DNA from: Ochotona curzoniae
Lineage: Eukaryota; Chordata; Mammalia; Lagomorpha; Ochotonidae
Reading direction: 5' to 3'
Length of the DNA: 64,000 nucleotides
NCBI RefSeq assembly: GCF_017591425.1
Contig: NW_024466218.1
Coordinates: 8,300,001-8,364,000 of the forward strand
This document shows positions 1 to 9,298 of the stretch, in pieces. Both the position numbers and the translations under genes were made by a program. The notes under the pieces were generated by a model. That model saw only the letters and a program-made list of their open reading frames with translations, did no database searches and was not told the origin of the DNA. Position 1 is the first letter of the stretch. Every line of letters begins with the position of its first letter.

Positions 1-389
1 AAAACAAAAATCAAAATAAAAAAATTACTAGCAGGGCAATGCGGTGATTAAACCTAGCAGTTACCAGTGAAGACCTCCATGTCACAAAACACACAACATG
101 TGCTGGAGTCCCAGCTCCACTTTGTTCTAACACAGACACTGGGAGGCAGCTCAATGCTAGGGGTTCCTGCCTCACTCGTGGACTTCAACGGTGCTCCTGG
201 CATTCTTTGTCCCTAGGAAGGCCATTGGAAGCACTTGCAGAATAAATCAGCAGAAAGAACTGTTCTGTTTCTGCCTTAAAAAAAAAAAGAAATGAAAATT
301 TTGAAACACAGGCAAAATTAAAATAGTAAAACACTGACAAGTGATGATGACAAAAATTGGAAAGTAAAATATTTGTTTAAGTGACTGAT

Positions 390-700
390 ACAATGGTGAG
401 ACTAGCTAATCCTCCGCCTTACAAATGCTAGCATCAGGTAAGGGCACCAGTTGCTGACCTGGGGGCTTTAATTTCCTTCCAGCTTCCTGCTTATGGCTTG
501 GGAAAGCAACAGGTCCAAAGCCTTGGGAAACTGGACACACAGAGGTGACCTGCAGGAAGCTCCTGGCTCCTGGCTTTGTATCAGCACAGCTCAAGCAAGC
601 CGGGCAGCCACATGGAGAGCGACTGACAGACTGGAAGATCTCTGCCTCCACTTCTCTGTCAAACTTTCCTATAAATAAAAGTTTTTAAATCATTTTTAAA
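390..700 (+). mobile_element. CSINE, plus
   Basis: Core CCAGCTTCCTGCTTATGGCT with AGCTCCTGGCTCCTGG and tail TATAAATAAAAGTTTTTAAA. The 5' third is diverged. Confidence 0.8.
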
Positions 701-839
701 AGTCTTTATGAAAAATCTCCTTAAACATAATTCTAGTACCTACCCTAATTTGTACAAGCTCTCAAAACATACAACAGAAATATATGATCAACCGTACTGT
801 GCTCATTTCCAGGTCTATGTCAACAAGTGGTCTTCCTTC

Positions 840-1000
840 TTATTTCCCAGTCTTCAGTGGAAAAGCAGAGAGACGGTGATCTCCCATCTACGGGATCACT
901 CCCAAATGGCTGTACTAAGCTGGGATGGGCCAGGCTGAAAACATTGGTGGCAAGGTCCAACCCACCTGAGCCACCCTGTGCTGCTTCCCACAGTATATAC
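840..1000 (-). mobile_element. CSINE fragment, minus, old
   Basis: GATCTCCCATCTACGGGATC, ACTCCCAAATGGC and TGGGCCAGGCTGAA are the reverse of the SINE 3' half. Strongly diverged. Confidence 0.55.
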
Positions 1001-1444
1001 ATCTTTAGAAAACTGGATCCGAGGCAGAGTCGCTGGCACTCAAACCAAGCACTCCCATCTTGAAGCTGTGATGAAAACACCAAGCCATGTACTTACTCCA
1101 AGGAATGTTCTTCCCAATGCTGCTAGATCGCATGGCTAGATTTAAGTAAGTAAATCCCCCCCAGACGGACACTGAGGAAGACATCAGCTGTACACAATCA
1201 GTAGACACTAATGGACTCCAAAAATTATTTTCACTACAAAGTCACTAGAAGGACATAGCCACAGACTGCAAAGGTCTTGAGGGGGAATGAAGTTCTCACT
1301 TTACCAAGCGCCTTCCTTTTGCACACTCCAGATTCAGATGACTGTATTACAACAGAAGGAAATGATACAAGCATAAAGAGCACAATAAGGCTATGATGTC
1401 CATTCCTTTATCTAGCCAACACTGCTTCTGTCTGCATGACTTAC

Positions 1445-1542
1445 CATTCCCTCCAAGCCAACTCGAAAGAGGCTCTTAGCACCATTATCCCAGAGAACAT
1501 GGGCTGCACTGTGGATTTCTGCACTGCCTGGATTTCTGGAAC
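1445..1542 (-). pseudogene. MIB1: MIB1-like exon with splice sites, 7-nt deletion
   Basis: The minus strand reads HSAAHVLWDNGAKSLFRVG LEGM, 19 of 23 residues identical to the second MIB/HERC2 domain of MIB1 (E3 ligase of Notch-ligand endocytosis). The match starts right after an acceptor (ACTTTTGTTAG) and stops right before a donor (GTAAGT). The exon is 98 nt; I infer 105 nt for the MIB1 exon. A 7-nt deletion in the first third shifts the frame, so it is broken. Intact intron borders mean it is not an mRNA retrocopy but a piece of duplicated genomic DNA. A possible remnant of the next MIB1 exon (CTGGAGTGTGC) lies near 1300-1341. Assignment is from memory of MIB1. Confidence 0.65.
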
Positions 1543-2106
1543 CTAACAAAAGTTTTGCAGAAAAGAATGGTGTTTCAAGCAGAGAAAAAAGGCCACTTCT
1601 TGGCATGATCATTTTTAAATTTTGAAAAATCTTTTTACCCGAGCCTATGTAACAAATCATACGAAACAAACACTTACTTGCCAAACACAAGTTCCTTCTA
1701 ACATAATGAGATGATGAGTCAAACGTAGCTTATCAACCCACTGTAAAAGGTTCAAGTCAAAACATTTTAGGAATTAAGTCACAAAACAAAACGTTACATG
1801 TTAATTTGTATTCTTAAAAATGTTTAAGACCTACATATTCATCTAAGCCCATTCCTCAAAACAAACTTCTCCATGTTTGATCAAATATTCAAAATCATTG
1901 TCAAGAAATCTACACTCTCAGGAGCTACAAGCTAAGAGCAGAAGGCTCTGGGAGAGACAATGTCCCAGAGGACTGGAGTTTCTTTTTTCCTTCAGCAGTC
2001 CACCTTGCTTGCTGCACCAAGAGCAGGCAAGGAAGTTAAACTGGCATACATCATATAAGAAAGCCAAACAGGATTTGTTGGCCCCTCAATCAACCAGGCT
2101 GATTAT

Positions 2107-2400
2107 CTCTTTTTATTTCTTGGAAAGGCAGAGCTGGGGAGAGAGAGAGGGAGAGACAGAGAGAACATGTTTCCATCTGTTAGTTGACTCCCCAAATGGC
2201 CACAGCGGCTAGGGCTCATCCAAGCCAGGAGCCAGGAACATCCTCTGCTCTCCCACATGGAGAGCAGAGACCCAAGGATTTGGCCCATCTGCCACTGCTT
2301 TCCCAAGTGTATAAGCAGGATCTGTATCAATAGCAGAACAGTCAAGACAAATCACCACCCAAAAGGGAGGCCTGCACCCAGGTGCCAGCTTGATTCACAA
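2107..2400 (-). mobile_element. CSINE, minus
   Basis: Starts with a TTTTATTTCTTGGAAAGGCAG tail (21 nt in the element), then GACTCCCCAAATGGCCACAG, CCAGGAGCCAGGAAC and GCCTGCACCCAGGTGCC at the head. Diverged about 20%. Confidence 0.8.
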
Positions 2401-2574
2401 GGCCCCAGGTGTGACCCCAACCACACTGATTCTTAAACTCATTTAACTAATACACACTCACACACAAATGCATACAATCTTCAGAAAGCTCATGGAAACT
2501 GAGTATTCCTCAAGAGTGTACACAAGAATTTGTATTTTATGTCACTTTGTTGTTGTTGTTTTGCTGCTGTTGTT

Positions 2575-2760
2575 TTAGTTACTTTTACTTATTTCAACAG
2601 CACAACAGAGAGAGTACCAGCGGGCATCTGCTAAGGGTTCACCTCCCAAATCCTGCTACAGAGCAGGCAGAAGCCAGGAACTCCAAGCTGCACTGCCTCC
2701 ATGGGGACAGTCATTCAAACACTTGAGCCATCACCAGTTGCCTCCCAGAGCAAACTGGAG
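2575..2760 (-). mobile_element. Possible old CSINE, minus
   Basis: TTTACTTATTTCAACAGC, AGAGAGAGTACCAGCGGGC and GAAGCCAGGAACTCCAAGC fit the reverse SINE order but with many gaps. Confidence 0.4.
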
Positions 2761-2954
2761 CAGCAAGCTGCACTTGGGCAGTGATCTGACACTGGGTAGA
2801 ACTGCAGCACAGGAAATGCAGGAGGGAGCACCGGAAGGCCCTGTATTTTTCATAACAACACTTGTACACACGTGCTGGGGAAGCGGAGCCAAAAGGGTGA
2901 AGGGACCAGTGGGCTCTGGAGGGGCAGGGCAGGGTGAGGCCTGTGCCCGAATTC

Positions 2955-3045
2955 CAGGCACCTCCAGGCAACAGTTTGTTGCTAACCAACGCCCATTGTG
3001 AGCTGCCTATATAAGACCCAGCACATACTGGTCTGGCGACACTTT
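2955..3045 (+). promoter_or_regulatory. TATA promoter with RFX-like half sites upstream of the coiled-coil ORF
   Basis: TATATAAG lies at 3008-3015, 54 nt before the first ATG, which places initiation near 3038-3045. Just upstream (about 2961-2983) is GGCAACAGTTTGTTGCTAACCAAC-like sequence (24 nt, split here as GGCAACAGTTT and GTTGCTAACCAAC). It contains GGCAAC and GTTGCT half sites resembling the RFX X-box. Such a TATA plus X-box layout occurs in some testis or ciliary genes; function here is inferred. Confidence 0.5.
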
Positions 3046-3068
3046 GTGGGACTGTCCAACTGAGCTGG

Positions 3069-5231
3069 ATGCTCTCTGAAGCTCTCTCAGGGACCCTCAG
3101 CCAAGTCCTTAGGGATCCGTGGCGTAGGCACCAGGCTAGGCCACTGCCTGTGACAGGCAAAGGACACCAGCAGCTATTTCACAGAATACCTGTAAAAGGT
3201 GTGTGGAGGAAGCACCTCCAAGGATGTGAAGAGGACATGCTGTCAAGTCTCTCCACAGACCTGGAAACATGCTGTCAGACATGGGAGCTGCACGCCAACC
3301 AGCACACTGCCCATCCACAGGCTTTCCCGAAACAGCTGGATGAATTCAGAATTGAATCTGAACTCTTTAGCACCGACTCCACCCATCACGACGGAGATGA
3401 TAAAACAAAAACTGGAAAGCTCAGAAAGGAAGTGGCCTGGCCCTTGCAAACGGTTGGGTGCTTTTCCACCAGAGAGGATCTCCTCAGAGCACCAGCACCT
3501 CTACCAGAGGCCTCCAACAAGCTGACCTTTCCTGAGGAAACAAAACCTGTGGCCTGCCGTGAGCCTCCTCAGTGGCTCCTCCAAGAGAATGAAAAGCTCA
3601 AGATATCACTAGCCACCAAAGAAGAAACCATCAGGCTCCTCCAGGAGTGGATCCACACACTACCTCAGGACATGGCAAAGGCCACACAGCTGGAGACACA
3701 ACACCACCAACTGTCACTTGAGCTCAAACAACTCAAGAAGAAACAACAGGAGCTACACAAGCTAATGAAAGGCAAAGAGCTCTTTTGGACAGCCAAAAAG
3801 AAGAAACTGAGCTCTCTGCAGAACCACCTGGCAAAGATACAGGAGGAAAATGAGACGCTGAAACAGACCATGATGAAACTAAGTGACTCGGAGTGGTTTC
3901 TTGATACCACACATCACATTGACCAGGAATCAAGTGACACCGACTTGGCACACAACCTCATCGATACTAACGTCACAGCCACAGAATTCAAGGAGGAATC
4001 TGGCCAAGTCCTGGAGACACTTGAACACCTTTCTCCAACCAAAGAAGATTGGCTAAGACACCTCCAAGGTTCTCCAGAGGCCTCCAACAGGAGACAATTC
4101 GCACAAGAGTCTCCACAGCTCACGGAACCTGGGACCCTGAGTGAGTCTTTTGAACACCTCAAAGGAGCCACCAAGAAGCCAAAAGCATCACTCACAGCAA
4201 GACAAGCCACAGCCACGCTCCTCCTGGAAGAAAGACACACAATGGATTCTTCAAAGACTGACACCACATTGGAGATGGAATGCAACCAAATGGCTCTGGA
4301 GATCAAGCAACTGAAGGACAAACAGGAGTACTTGCAGAAGTTACTGAAAGGCAAAGATCTTTTCATGAATGCCAAAACGAAGCAGCTACGATCTCTCAAC
4401 AAGAGTCTTGCAGACAAAGAGAAGGAAAATAACACTTTACGGCAAACCGTGAGAAAACTCTCAGGCTCCATGACTGACACCATGACACTGGAGACCCAAC
4501 ACGACCAAAACTCTTCAACACTCGAGGAAATGAGGAAGAAGCAACAGACACTAGAGAAGCTAGTACATGGGAAAGGACTGGTTCTCAGACACAAAACTCA
4601 GCAGTTACGCACGCTCCAGGACACCCTTGTCCAGAAAGAGGAGGAGAATCGGATCTTAAAGCAATCTGCGACCCAATTAGAAGAGGCCGTGTCAACACTG
4701 CAGAAGGAGATTCAGCAAAAGACACAGGAACAGGAGATGAGACCTGACACAGCTCAGGAAAAGGCGACACTCAAAGACTCCAACACAGTGAGGATGACAT
4801 CCTGTGCAGAGGATGAGTTCGCTGCCCATTCACTCAGGGAGGAGCTCTGCACTCGTGAGCGGCTGCTGAAAGAAAAAGAGGACCAATCCCAGAAGCTCTT
4901 CAGTGCCACAGAAGCCATTCTGAAGCAGATCCTAGTGTTCCAGCAGGAGAAAGATGCAATGCTGCTGGCCATGCAACAGAAACACCTGCAGGAACAGGTT
5001 CTGCAGAGCTCACTGCAGAGCTTACAAGAAATGTTCAGCCAGGAGTGCAACAGGGACCACCTCCAATGCTGCTGGCCCGGGGACACCGATGCCCTGGGGG
5101 GAGCAGCCCATGATGACACAGTTGGCCCTGGTCACCTGCACCAACACCCCGAGAGGCAAGGCCAAAGCCGACACCGAGATCCAGCAGCAGTTGCCCTCCA
5201 ACCCCAAGCACAAGCCTTCCACAAAGGGTGA
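3069..5231 (+). CDS. Intronless 720-codon coiled-coil protein with duplicated units, unknown family
   Basis: Open for 720 codons, far beyond chance. I do not recognise the family. Residues 1-130 are non-helical; from about 165 to 660 it is Leu/Glu/Lys/Gln-rich heptad-like coiled coil. A 68-residue unit occurs three times without gaps (207-274, 400-467, 473-540; shared core KGK-L-F/L with L-SLQ/N). The first two sit in a larger ~190-residue duplication (both start T-R/K-ED-LR and contain PEASN). Leucines shared by units 1 and 2 nearly all use different synonymous codons, which points to selection on the protein. The first ATG (3069) has a poor context; the second in-frame ATG (3237, codon 57) has G at -3 and could be the start. 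The last ~55 residues are read from YBX1-derived DNA in another frame. A germ-cell role is only a guess from the promoter. Confidence 0.7.
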   Translation: MLSEALSGTLSQVLRDPWRRHQARPLPVTGKGHQQLFHRIPVKGVWRKHLQGCEEDMLSSLSTDLETCCQTWELHANQHTAHPQAFPKQLDEFRIESELFSTDSTHHDGDDKTKTGKLRKEVAWPLQTVGCFSTREDLLRAPAPLPEASNKLTFPEETKPVACREPPQWLLQENEKLKISLATKEETIRLLQEWIHTLPQDMAKATQLETQHHQLSLELKQLKKKQQELHKLMKGKELFWTAKKKKLSSLQNHLAKIQEENETLKQTMMKLSDSEWFLDTTHHIDQESSDTDLAHNLIDTNVTATEFKEESGQVLETLEHLSPTKEDWLRHLQGSPEASNRRQFAQESPQLTEPGTLSESFEHLKGATKKPKASLTARQATATLLLEERHTMDSSKTDTTLEMECNQMALEIKQLKDKQEYLQKLLKGKDLFMNAKTKQLRSLNKSLADKEKENNTLRQTVRKLSGSMTDTMTLETQHDQNSSTLEEMRKKQQTLEKLVHGKGLVLRHKTQQLRTLQDTLVQKEEENRILKQSATQLEEAVSTLQKEIQQKTQEQEMRPDTAQEKATLKDSNTVRMTSCAEDEFAAHSLREELCTRERLLKEKEDQSQKLFSATEAILKQILVFQQEKDAMLLAMQQKHLQEQVLQSSLQSLQEMFSQECNRDHLQCCWPGDTDALGGAAHDDTVGPGHLHQHPERQGQSRHRDPAAVALQPQAQAFHKG

Positions 5232-5901
5232 CAAGAAGCTGATCAACACCAAGGTTCAAGGAACCATAAAATGGTACAACATGAAGACCAGATATGGCTT
5301 CATCAGCCAACATGATACAAAAGACTTCTTTGACCACCAGACCACCATTCAAAACCGCAAGCCCAGGAAGTACCTACCAAGTCTAGGAGACAGCAAGACT
5401 GTGGAGTTCGACGTGGTACAGAGCCAGAAGGGTATGCAGGCCTCCAACTTCACAGGCCCCATTGCAGCTGCAGTGCGCGGCAGCACATACCTGGCCCACA
5501 GGGGCCGTTCCCTGAGCTGCCGTCGACGCAGGGCTCCTCGGCGCTATCTCCCACAGGGTCACCTCACCAGCGACACGGAGGGCTCTGACAGCACCTGGGA
5601 AGACCAGGACCCACCTAGGAAGGCCAGGCCCCACCTTGCTGACCTACAAGGCTGGCCAAGGCTCCCACCCTGCTATCAGCAGAGACCCTATGGGCGCCAA
5701 AGGCCGCATTCCCACACCCCACTGCCAGGGCAGGCTCAAGGGGTTCAAGATGCCCAGGGCCCGGCTGCACCCAAACACCAAATGCACACCCAAGACCAGG
5801 GAGGAGACCCCCACGGCCAGCAGCCAACTCTCAGGCGCTCTCCACACAGCCAGCCAGACAGCCTGAAACACCAAGATGACACAGAGGTCAGGGCTGCCTA
5901 G
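4954..5901 (+). CDS. Open frame through the YBX1 retrocopy (+1 relative to the coiled-coil frame)
   Basis: A 315-codon frame overlaps the last 278 nt of the coiled-coil ORF and is shifted by one base relative to it. Residues 1-38 are out-of-frame coiled-coil DNA, about 39-73 come from the YBX1 5' UTR, 95-169 are the cold-shock domain and the rest the basic tail. No promoter or good start is visible for it alone. It could be reached only by a frameshift, splicing or internal initiation. It may equally be a non-translated relic. Confidence 0.3.
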   Translation: MQCCWPCNRNTCRNRFCRAHCRAYKKCSARSATGTTSNAAGPGTPMPWGEQPMMTQLALVTCTNTPRGKAKADTEIQQQLPSNPKHKPSTKGDKKLINTKVQGTIKWYNMKTRYGFISQHDTKDFFDHQTTIQNRKPRKYLPSLGDSKTVEFDVVQSQKGMQASNFTGPIAAAVRGSTYLAHRGRSLSCRRRRAPRRYLPQGHLTSDTEGSDSTWEDQDPPRKARPHLADLQGWPRLPPCYQQRPYGRQRPHSHTPLPGQAQGVQDAQGPAAPKHQMHTQDQGGDPHGQQPTLRRSPHSQPDSLKHQDDTEVRAA

Positions 5902-6310
5902 CTTGCTCCCCACAATCCACTTGCTCCCCAAGCTTGGTAAGGAAGCCCTGTCTCAACACCCCCACCACCATCCCCTTGACTCATCCAACAACCAGGGAAT
6001 TGGACATACAACTCCAACACCTCAAACACCTCCACACAAAAGACCACCCTCAGCACTTAGGATCATTCCTTGACCACTGAACCTCATGAACAGATCTATT
6101 ACATGCTTCACTGAGCTGATGTTTACATGAGGCTGTCTCTTTCTTGATCATCAAAATGGACTTTGTTTCCTCAGTACACCTTGGAAGGTTTACTGAGTGA
6201 GTTGTTTCCTATCTGTCCAAGTGGACATTTTGAAGAAATTTGGATTTGGCCACATGTCATCTGCCAACTTTTAACTCACAACTTGTTGGCAAGAAAATAA
6301 ACCAATGAAC
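5067..6310 (+). pseudogene. YBX1: YBX1 (Y-box protein 1) retrocopy, diverged
   Basis: Intronless copy of the YBX1 mRNA. YBX1 5'-UTR-like sequence starts about 5067. The cold-shock domain is at 5236-5460 (GTIKWYN, YGFIS, PRKYL, TVEFDVV), with about 45 of 76 residues identical to YBX1 by eye. The Arg/Pro/Gln-rich tail (e.g. QRPYGRQRP) runs to TAG at 5899-5901, where YBX1 also stops. 3'-UTR similarity (TCATCCAACAA, later AAGGTTT...GTTGTTTC) continues to an A-rich AAAATAAACC near 6293. The YBX1 start codon is lost. RNP1 keeps YGFI, but RNP2 VFVHQ has become FFDHQ. The frame has one in-frame codon loss and no stop over ~275 codons despite heavy divergence, which is odd for a dead copy. It is fused to the end of the coiled-coil ORF. 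Confidence 0.8.
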
Positions 6311-6859
6311 AAGCCAAGACGACATACTGGCTCACCTCATGCCATTCTCATAGTAGAGGCACAGCTAGGAGAGGCGAGTTTTACACACTAAGGCAATGGA
6401 AAGGACTCAACCACAGGTAGCCTCAGGTAAGCAACGCAGAAAAGCTTCGAGAGGCCAGCTCAGCAGACACACAAAAGGGCGTTACAGCCTTCTGCTTCAG
6501 AAGACAAAGAGAAGCAGTGCACTGTGCCACTCACAGAGTGAGAAGAAAAGTTGACCATTTTATAACAAATGTCTATAGAAGAAGATCTGAAGAAAACCAA
6601 CGGCAAGAACAAGCTGCAGCACAAGCAGCAAGACAAGGTCCTACAGGACGCGCTACGCACTTTCCAGAGACCGAAGAAATTTATAGTGTCCACAAGACTA
6701 GGTGGACAAGTCCTAATAAAGTTTCTCACATCCCGAAACTGGTTGCTGTAGTATCTGTAGAACCCTCCAATGAGCCCCTCACAAAACACACAGCAAGCCA
6801 GTTTCTGCTTGAGGGTGGGTATGGCATGGGAGGGGGAGGGGATTCACAGACAAGGGAGC
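6311..6859. other. Nothing recognised between YBX1 retrocopy and SINE
   Basis: Contains short A-rich, Gln/Arg-type frames (6517-7041 and 6569-6751, plus) that are mutually overlapping. I see no homology, promoter or splice context. Confidence 0.4.
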
Positions 6860-7190
6860 TCCTGGGAACCAGCACGGTGACACCGCACATCAGGGAGACA
6901 TCTTCTTGGGTGCCAGCATCCCACATGGGCACTGAGTCTAGTTCCAGCTACCCCTCTTGCAATCCAGCTCCCTGCTACCTGGCACAGGCAAGCAGGAAAG
7001 GAAAAACTAGGTGCCTGACCAACTGCCCTACACATGGGTGACCTGCATTAAGCTTATGACCCCTGGCTTCACTCTGGCCCCGCCTAGCCCCTTCCTGCTA
7101 TTTTAGGAGTGAACCAGCAGATGAAAGATCTCAGCCTCTCTCTCTCATTCCCAGCAATTCTGCCTTTCAAATTAAGATCTTTTTTCTGAT
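6860..7190 (+). mobile_element. CSINE, plus, old
   Basis: CATCCCACATGGGCACTGAG, CAATCCAGCTCCCTGCTACC, AGTGAACCAGCAGATGAAAG and the tail CTGCCTTTCAAATTAAGATC in order. Confidence 0.75.
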
Positions 7191-7211
7191 AACAAAGATC
7201 TTCGTTTTGTT

Positions 7212-7540
7212 GTTTTGGTTTTTAATAACTGAAAGGCAGTTTCATGGAGAGACTAGGAGAGACAAAGATCTTCCTACCTCCATTGGATCACTCCCCAAAT
7301 GGCATCAGCAGCCAGAGCTGGCACAGCCTGAAGTCAGGTGCCTGGAGCTTCCGCCGACAAACATGCAGGAGTACAAAGACTTGAAACAGCCTCTGATGCT
7401 TTTCCAGGCACGACAGCAGAGAGCTGGTTTGGAAGTGAGGCCGCTGCCACTAAAAAAGGTCCCCACTTGGCAATACTGGTGCCACAAGGGAGGCTTAGCC
7501 TGCCAGGCCACAGCACTGGCTCCTCAAGTTAAAATCTTCT
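7212..7540 (-). mobile_element. CSINE, minus, old
   Basis: TTTAATAACTGAAAGGCAG, GATCACTCCCCAAATGGC, GTGCCTGGAGCTTCC and GAGAGCTGGTTTGGAAGTG in reversed order. Meets the previous SINE tail to tail, forming an imperfect hairpin-like pair. Confidence 0.75.
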
Positions 7541-7651
7541 AAAAACATTGATGTGCCAACATGCAGAGCAACGAGTCCACAGCTATGGCTCAAGTCCTAT
7601 GCTCCTCAAGGAGGGGGAAAGGTAGTCAATTATTTAAAGATCAGTTGCTTT

Positions 7652-7972
7652 TGGGCCCAGAATGGCCTACTGGTTAAACATTCACCTTGCGTGTGCCGAG
7701 ATCCCAGATAGGCATCATTTCGTGTCCTGGCTACTCCACTTCCCATCCAGCTCCCTGCTTGTGGCCTAGGAAAGCAGTCGAGGATAGCCCAAAGCCTTGG
7801 GACTCTGCATCCATGTGGGAAACGTGGAAGAGCCTGGAGCTCCTGACTTCGGATTGGTTCAGTTCCTGTGGTTGGTGAATAAATCATCGGATGGAAGATC
7901 TTCCTTTCTGACTCTCCTCCTCTCTGTATATCTGACTTTGCAATAAAAATTTTAAATCTTAAAAAAAAAAAG
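7652..7972 (+). mobile_element. CSINE, plus, near full length
   Basis: Head GGGCCCAGAATGGCCTACTG, core CCAGCTCCCTGCTTGTGGCC, end GATCTTCCTTTCTGACTCTC and the tail CAATAAAAATTTTAAATCTT plus an A-run. Confidence 0.9.
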
Positions 7973-8239
7973 AGGAAGAGTTAAACCCCAAAACAAAGCT
8001 ATAAAGTACTTCCCACCATGTTCAATAAACACAAGATGTTCCAAGTCCGCTATTCACAATGCATCTTATATTCCATATTTCTGAATGAAATCCTTCAATT
8101 TTTCAGGAAAAACATACCGCCCATTCTGAAGCTAATGCTGAACTAGTTAGAAAAGCTTGCTCGCCGCACCTGTAGAATCTATCAGCCACAGGTTCAACCT
8201 TGCAACTCTCCGCCCAGTTAACAGCTCTCTAATGAGATG

Positions 8240-9060
8240 AATACTGAGATCAGGACGGCCGCTCTCCTAGCCGCGGGATAAGCGACTCTCTCCTGCGGCT
8301 GCAGCGCAGCTGGCCCATGCACACTTTGAGTCCCCTCTGCCGTTCCCTCACGCTCGTGGGCCAACCGCACGGACAGAGTGAAAACAAGCGGTCACATGGG
8401 CAACCCGTGACTCCCACTGCGCGGCAGTCCTTGCTCGTCACAGAAACTGAAAAGTTACCACGGACGCCCGAGAGTCCCGGGAGCCGCGGCTGAGGACCAG
8501 GCAGGTGCCCGCGGCGCGCGCACAGACCCGAGCCCCAGGGCCGTGCCCGCACACACCGCCCCGCTCGGCCACCTCCCGCACCTTCCTCCCGCCCAGAAGC
8601 CCCCAGCCCCGCGCGCCGTCCCGGAGCCTCGACCCTGCCGGACCACCGTCCCCACAGCCGCTTCGAGAAGCCCACGTCCCTCCACCGCGGCCGCTCCTGG
8701 GGCTCCCCGAGCACCAGCCCGGGACCCCGGCGACACGGCTCGGCCGCCAGAAACTCACCGACGCCGCCCCTCGCTCCGGCTCGCCCGCTCGCTCCGGCTG
8801 CCACGCCCCGAACACCCGCGCGCCCCGCGCCACGACCCGCTGTCCTCGCGGCCGCCCGGGGCCACAAGGAGGCGGCCCGCCCCGCCAGTGGCGCCGCCCT
8901 ACTGGCCGGACCCGCACCACGCAGGCTGCCGGGAGCACGTGACTACCGCGTGGGGCCACGCCCCGCCCTCGCATCGCTCCTATTGGTCCCAGCCAACCAC
9001 GCCCCGTTTCAGGCCTTGCCTGCAGCGTCCTGGAAAGGCTCAGGTGACAGGTGACAGGTG
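8240..9060. promoter_or_regulatory. Orphan CpG island, probable promoter
   Basis: About 0.8 kb of very GC- and CpG-rich sequence (densest 8460-8980) in an otherwise AT-rich window. It contains an E-box CACGTG at 8936-8941 in a CLEAR-like setting (CACGTGACT), GC boxes near 8957-8971, and ATTGG at 8982-8986, i.e. a minus-strand CCAAT box. A canonical donor (GTCG|GTGAGTT, minus) ends at 8758, so a minus-strand first exon of about 8759-8900 is plausible. It is not the TRAPPC8 promoter, which lies far to the right, and no B4GALT6-type first exon is visible. Confidence 0.6.
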
Positions 9061-9298
9061 ACATGGAGCACTCCATGCAGAACTGCAAGTGCCTGGGACC
9101 AGAGGCCCACCCCCTCCATCCCAACTCAAGCAAAATGAAAATACTGGGTTAGTATTTTGGAAATTTGTTGTTAAACAAACACATCCAGACTTTGTGCTTA
9201 TTCTGCTTTGCCACCTCTGTACAGACTGGATGACAATGGGTCTAGCCAGAGGAGTTTATGCCAGTGTGAAGGCTCAAATTCTACTATATCTATAGTTA

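Noticed and set aside
3914..4594. 226-codon open frame antisense to the coiled-coil ORF
   Set aside because: Produced by the Lys/Glu/Gln/Leu codon bias of the plus-strand gene (Phe/Ser/Cys-rich shadow). It has no start context, motif or independent support.
6517..7041. 174-codon plus frame after the YBX1 retrocopy
   Set aside because: It runs from unassigned DNA into a SINE. No homology, promoter or conserved motif is visible.
8240..9060. B4GALT6 first exon at the CpG island
   Set aside because: B4GALT6 is the next known gene on this side in human and has the right orientation, but no frame here matches its N-terminus.
8438..9133. 231- and 205-codon minus frames across the CpG island
   Set aside because: High GC makes stops rare. 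The proteins are Gly/Arg/Ala-rich without any motif, and the frames run through a likely splice donor at 8758.
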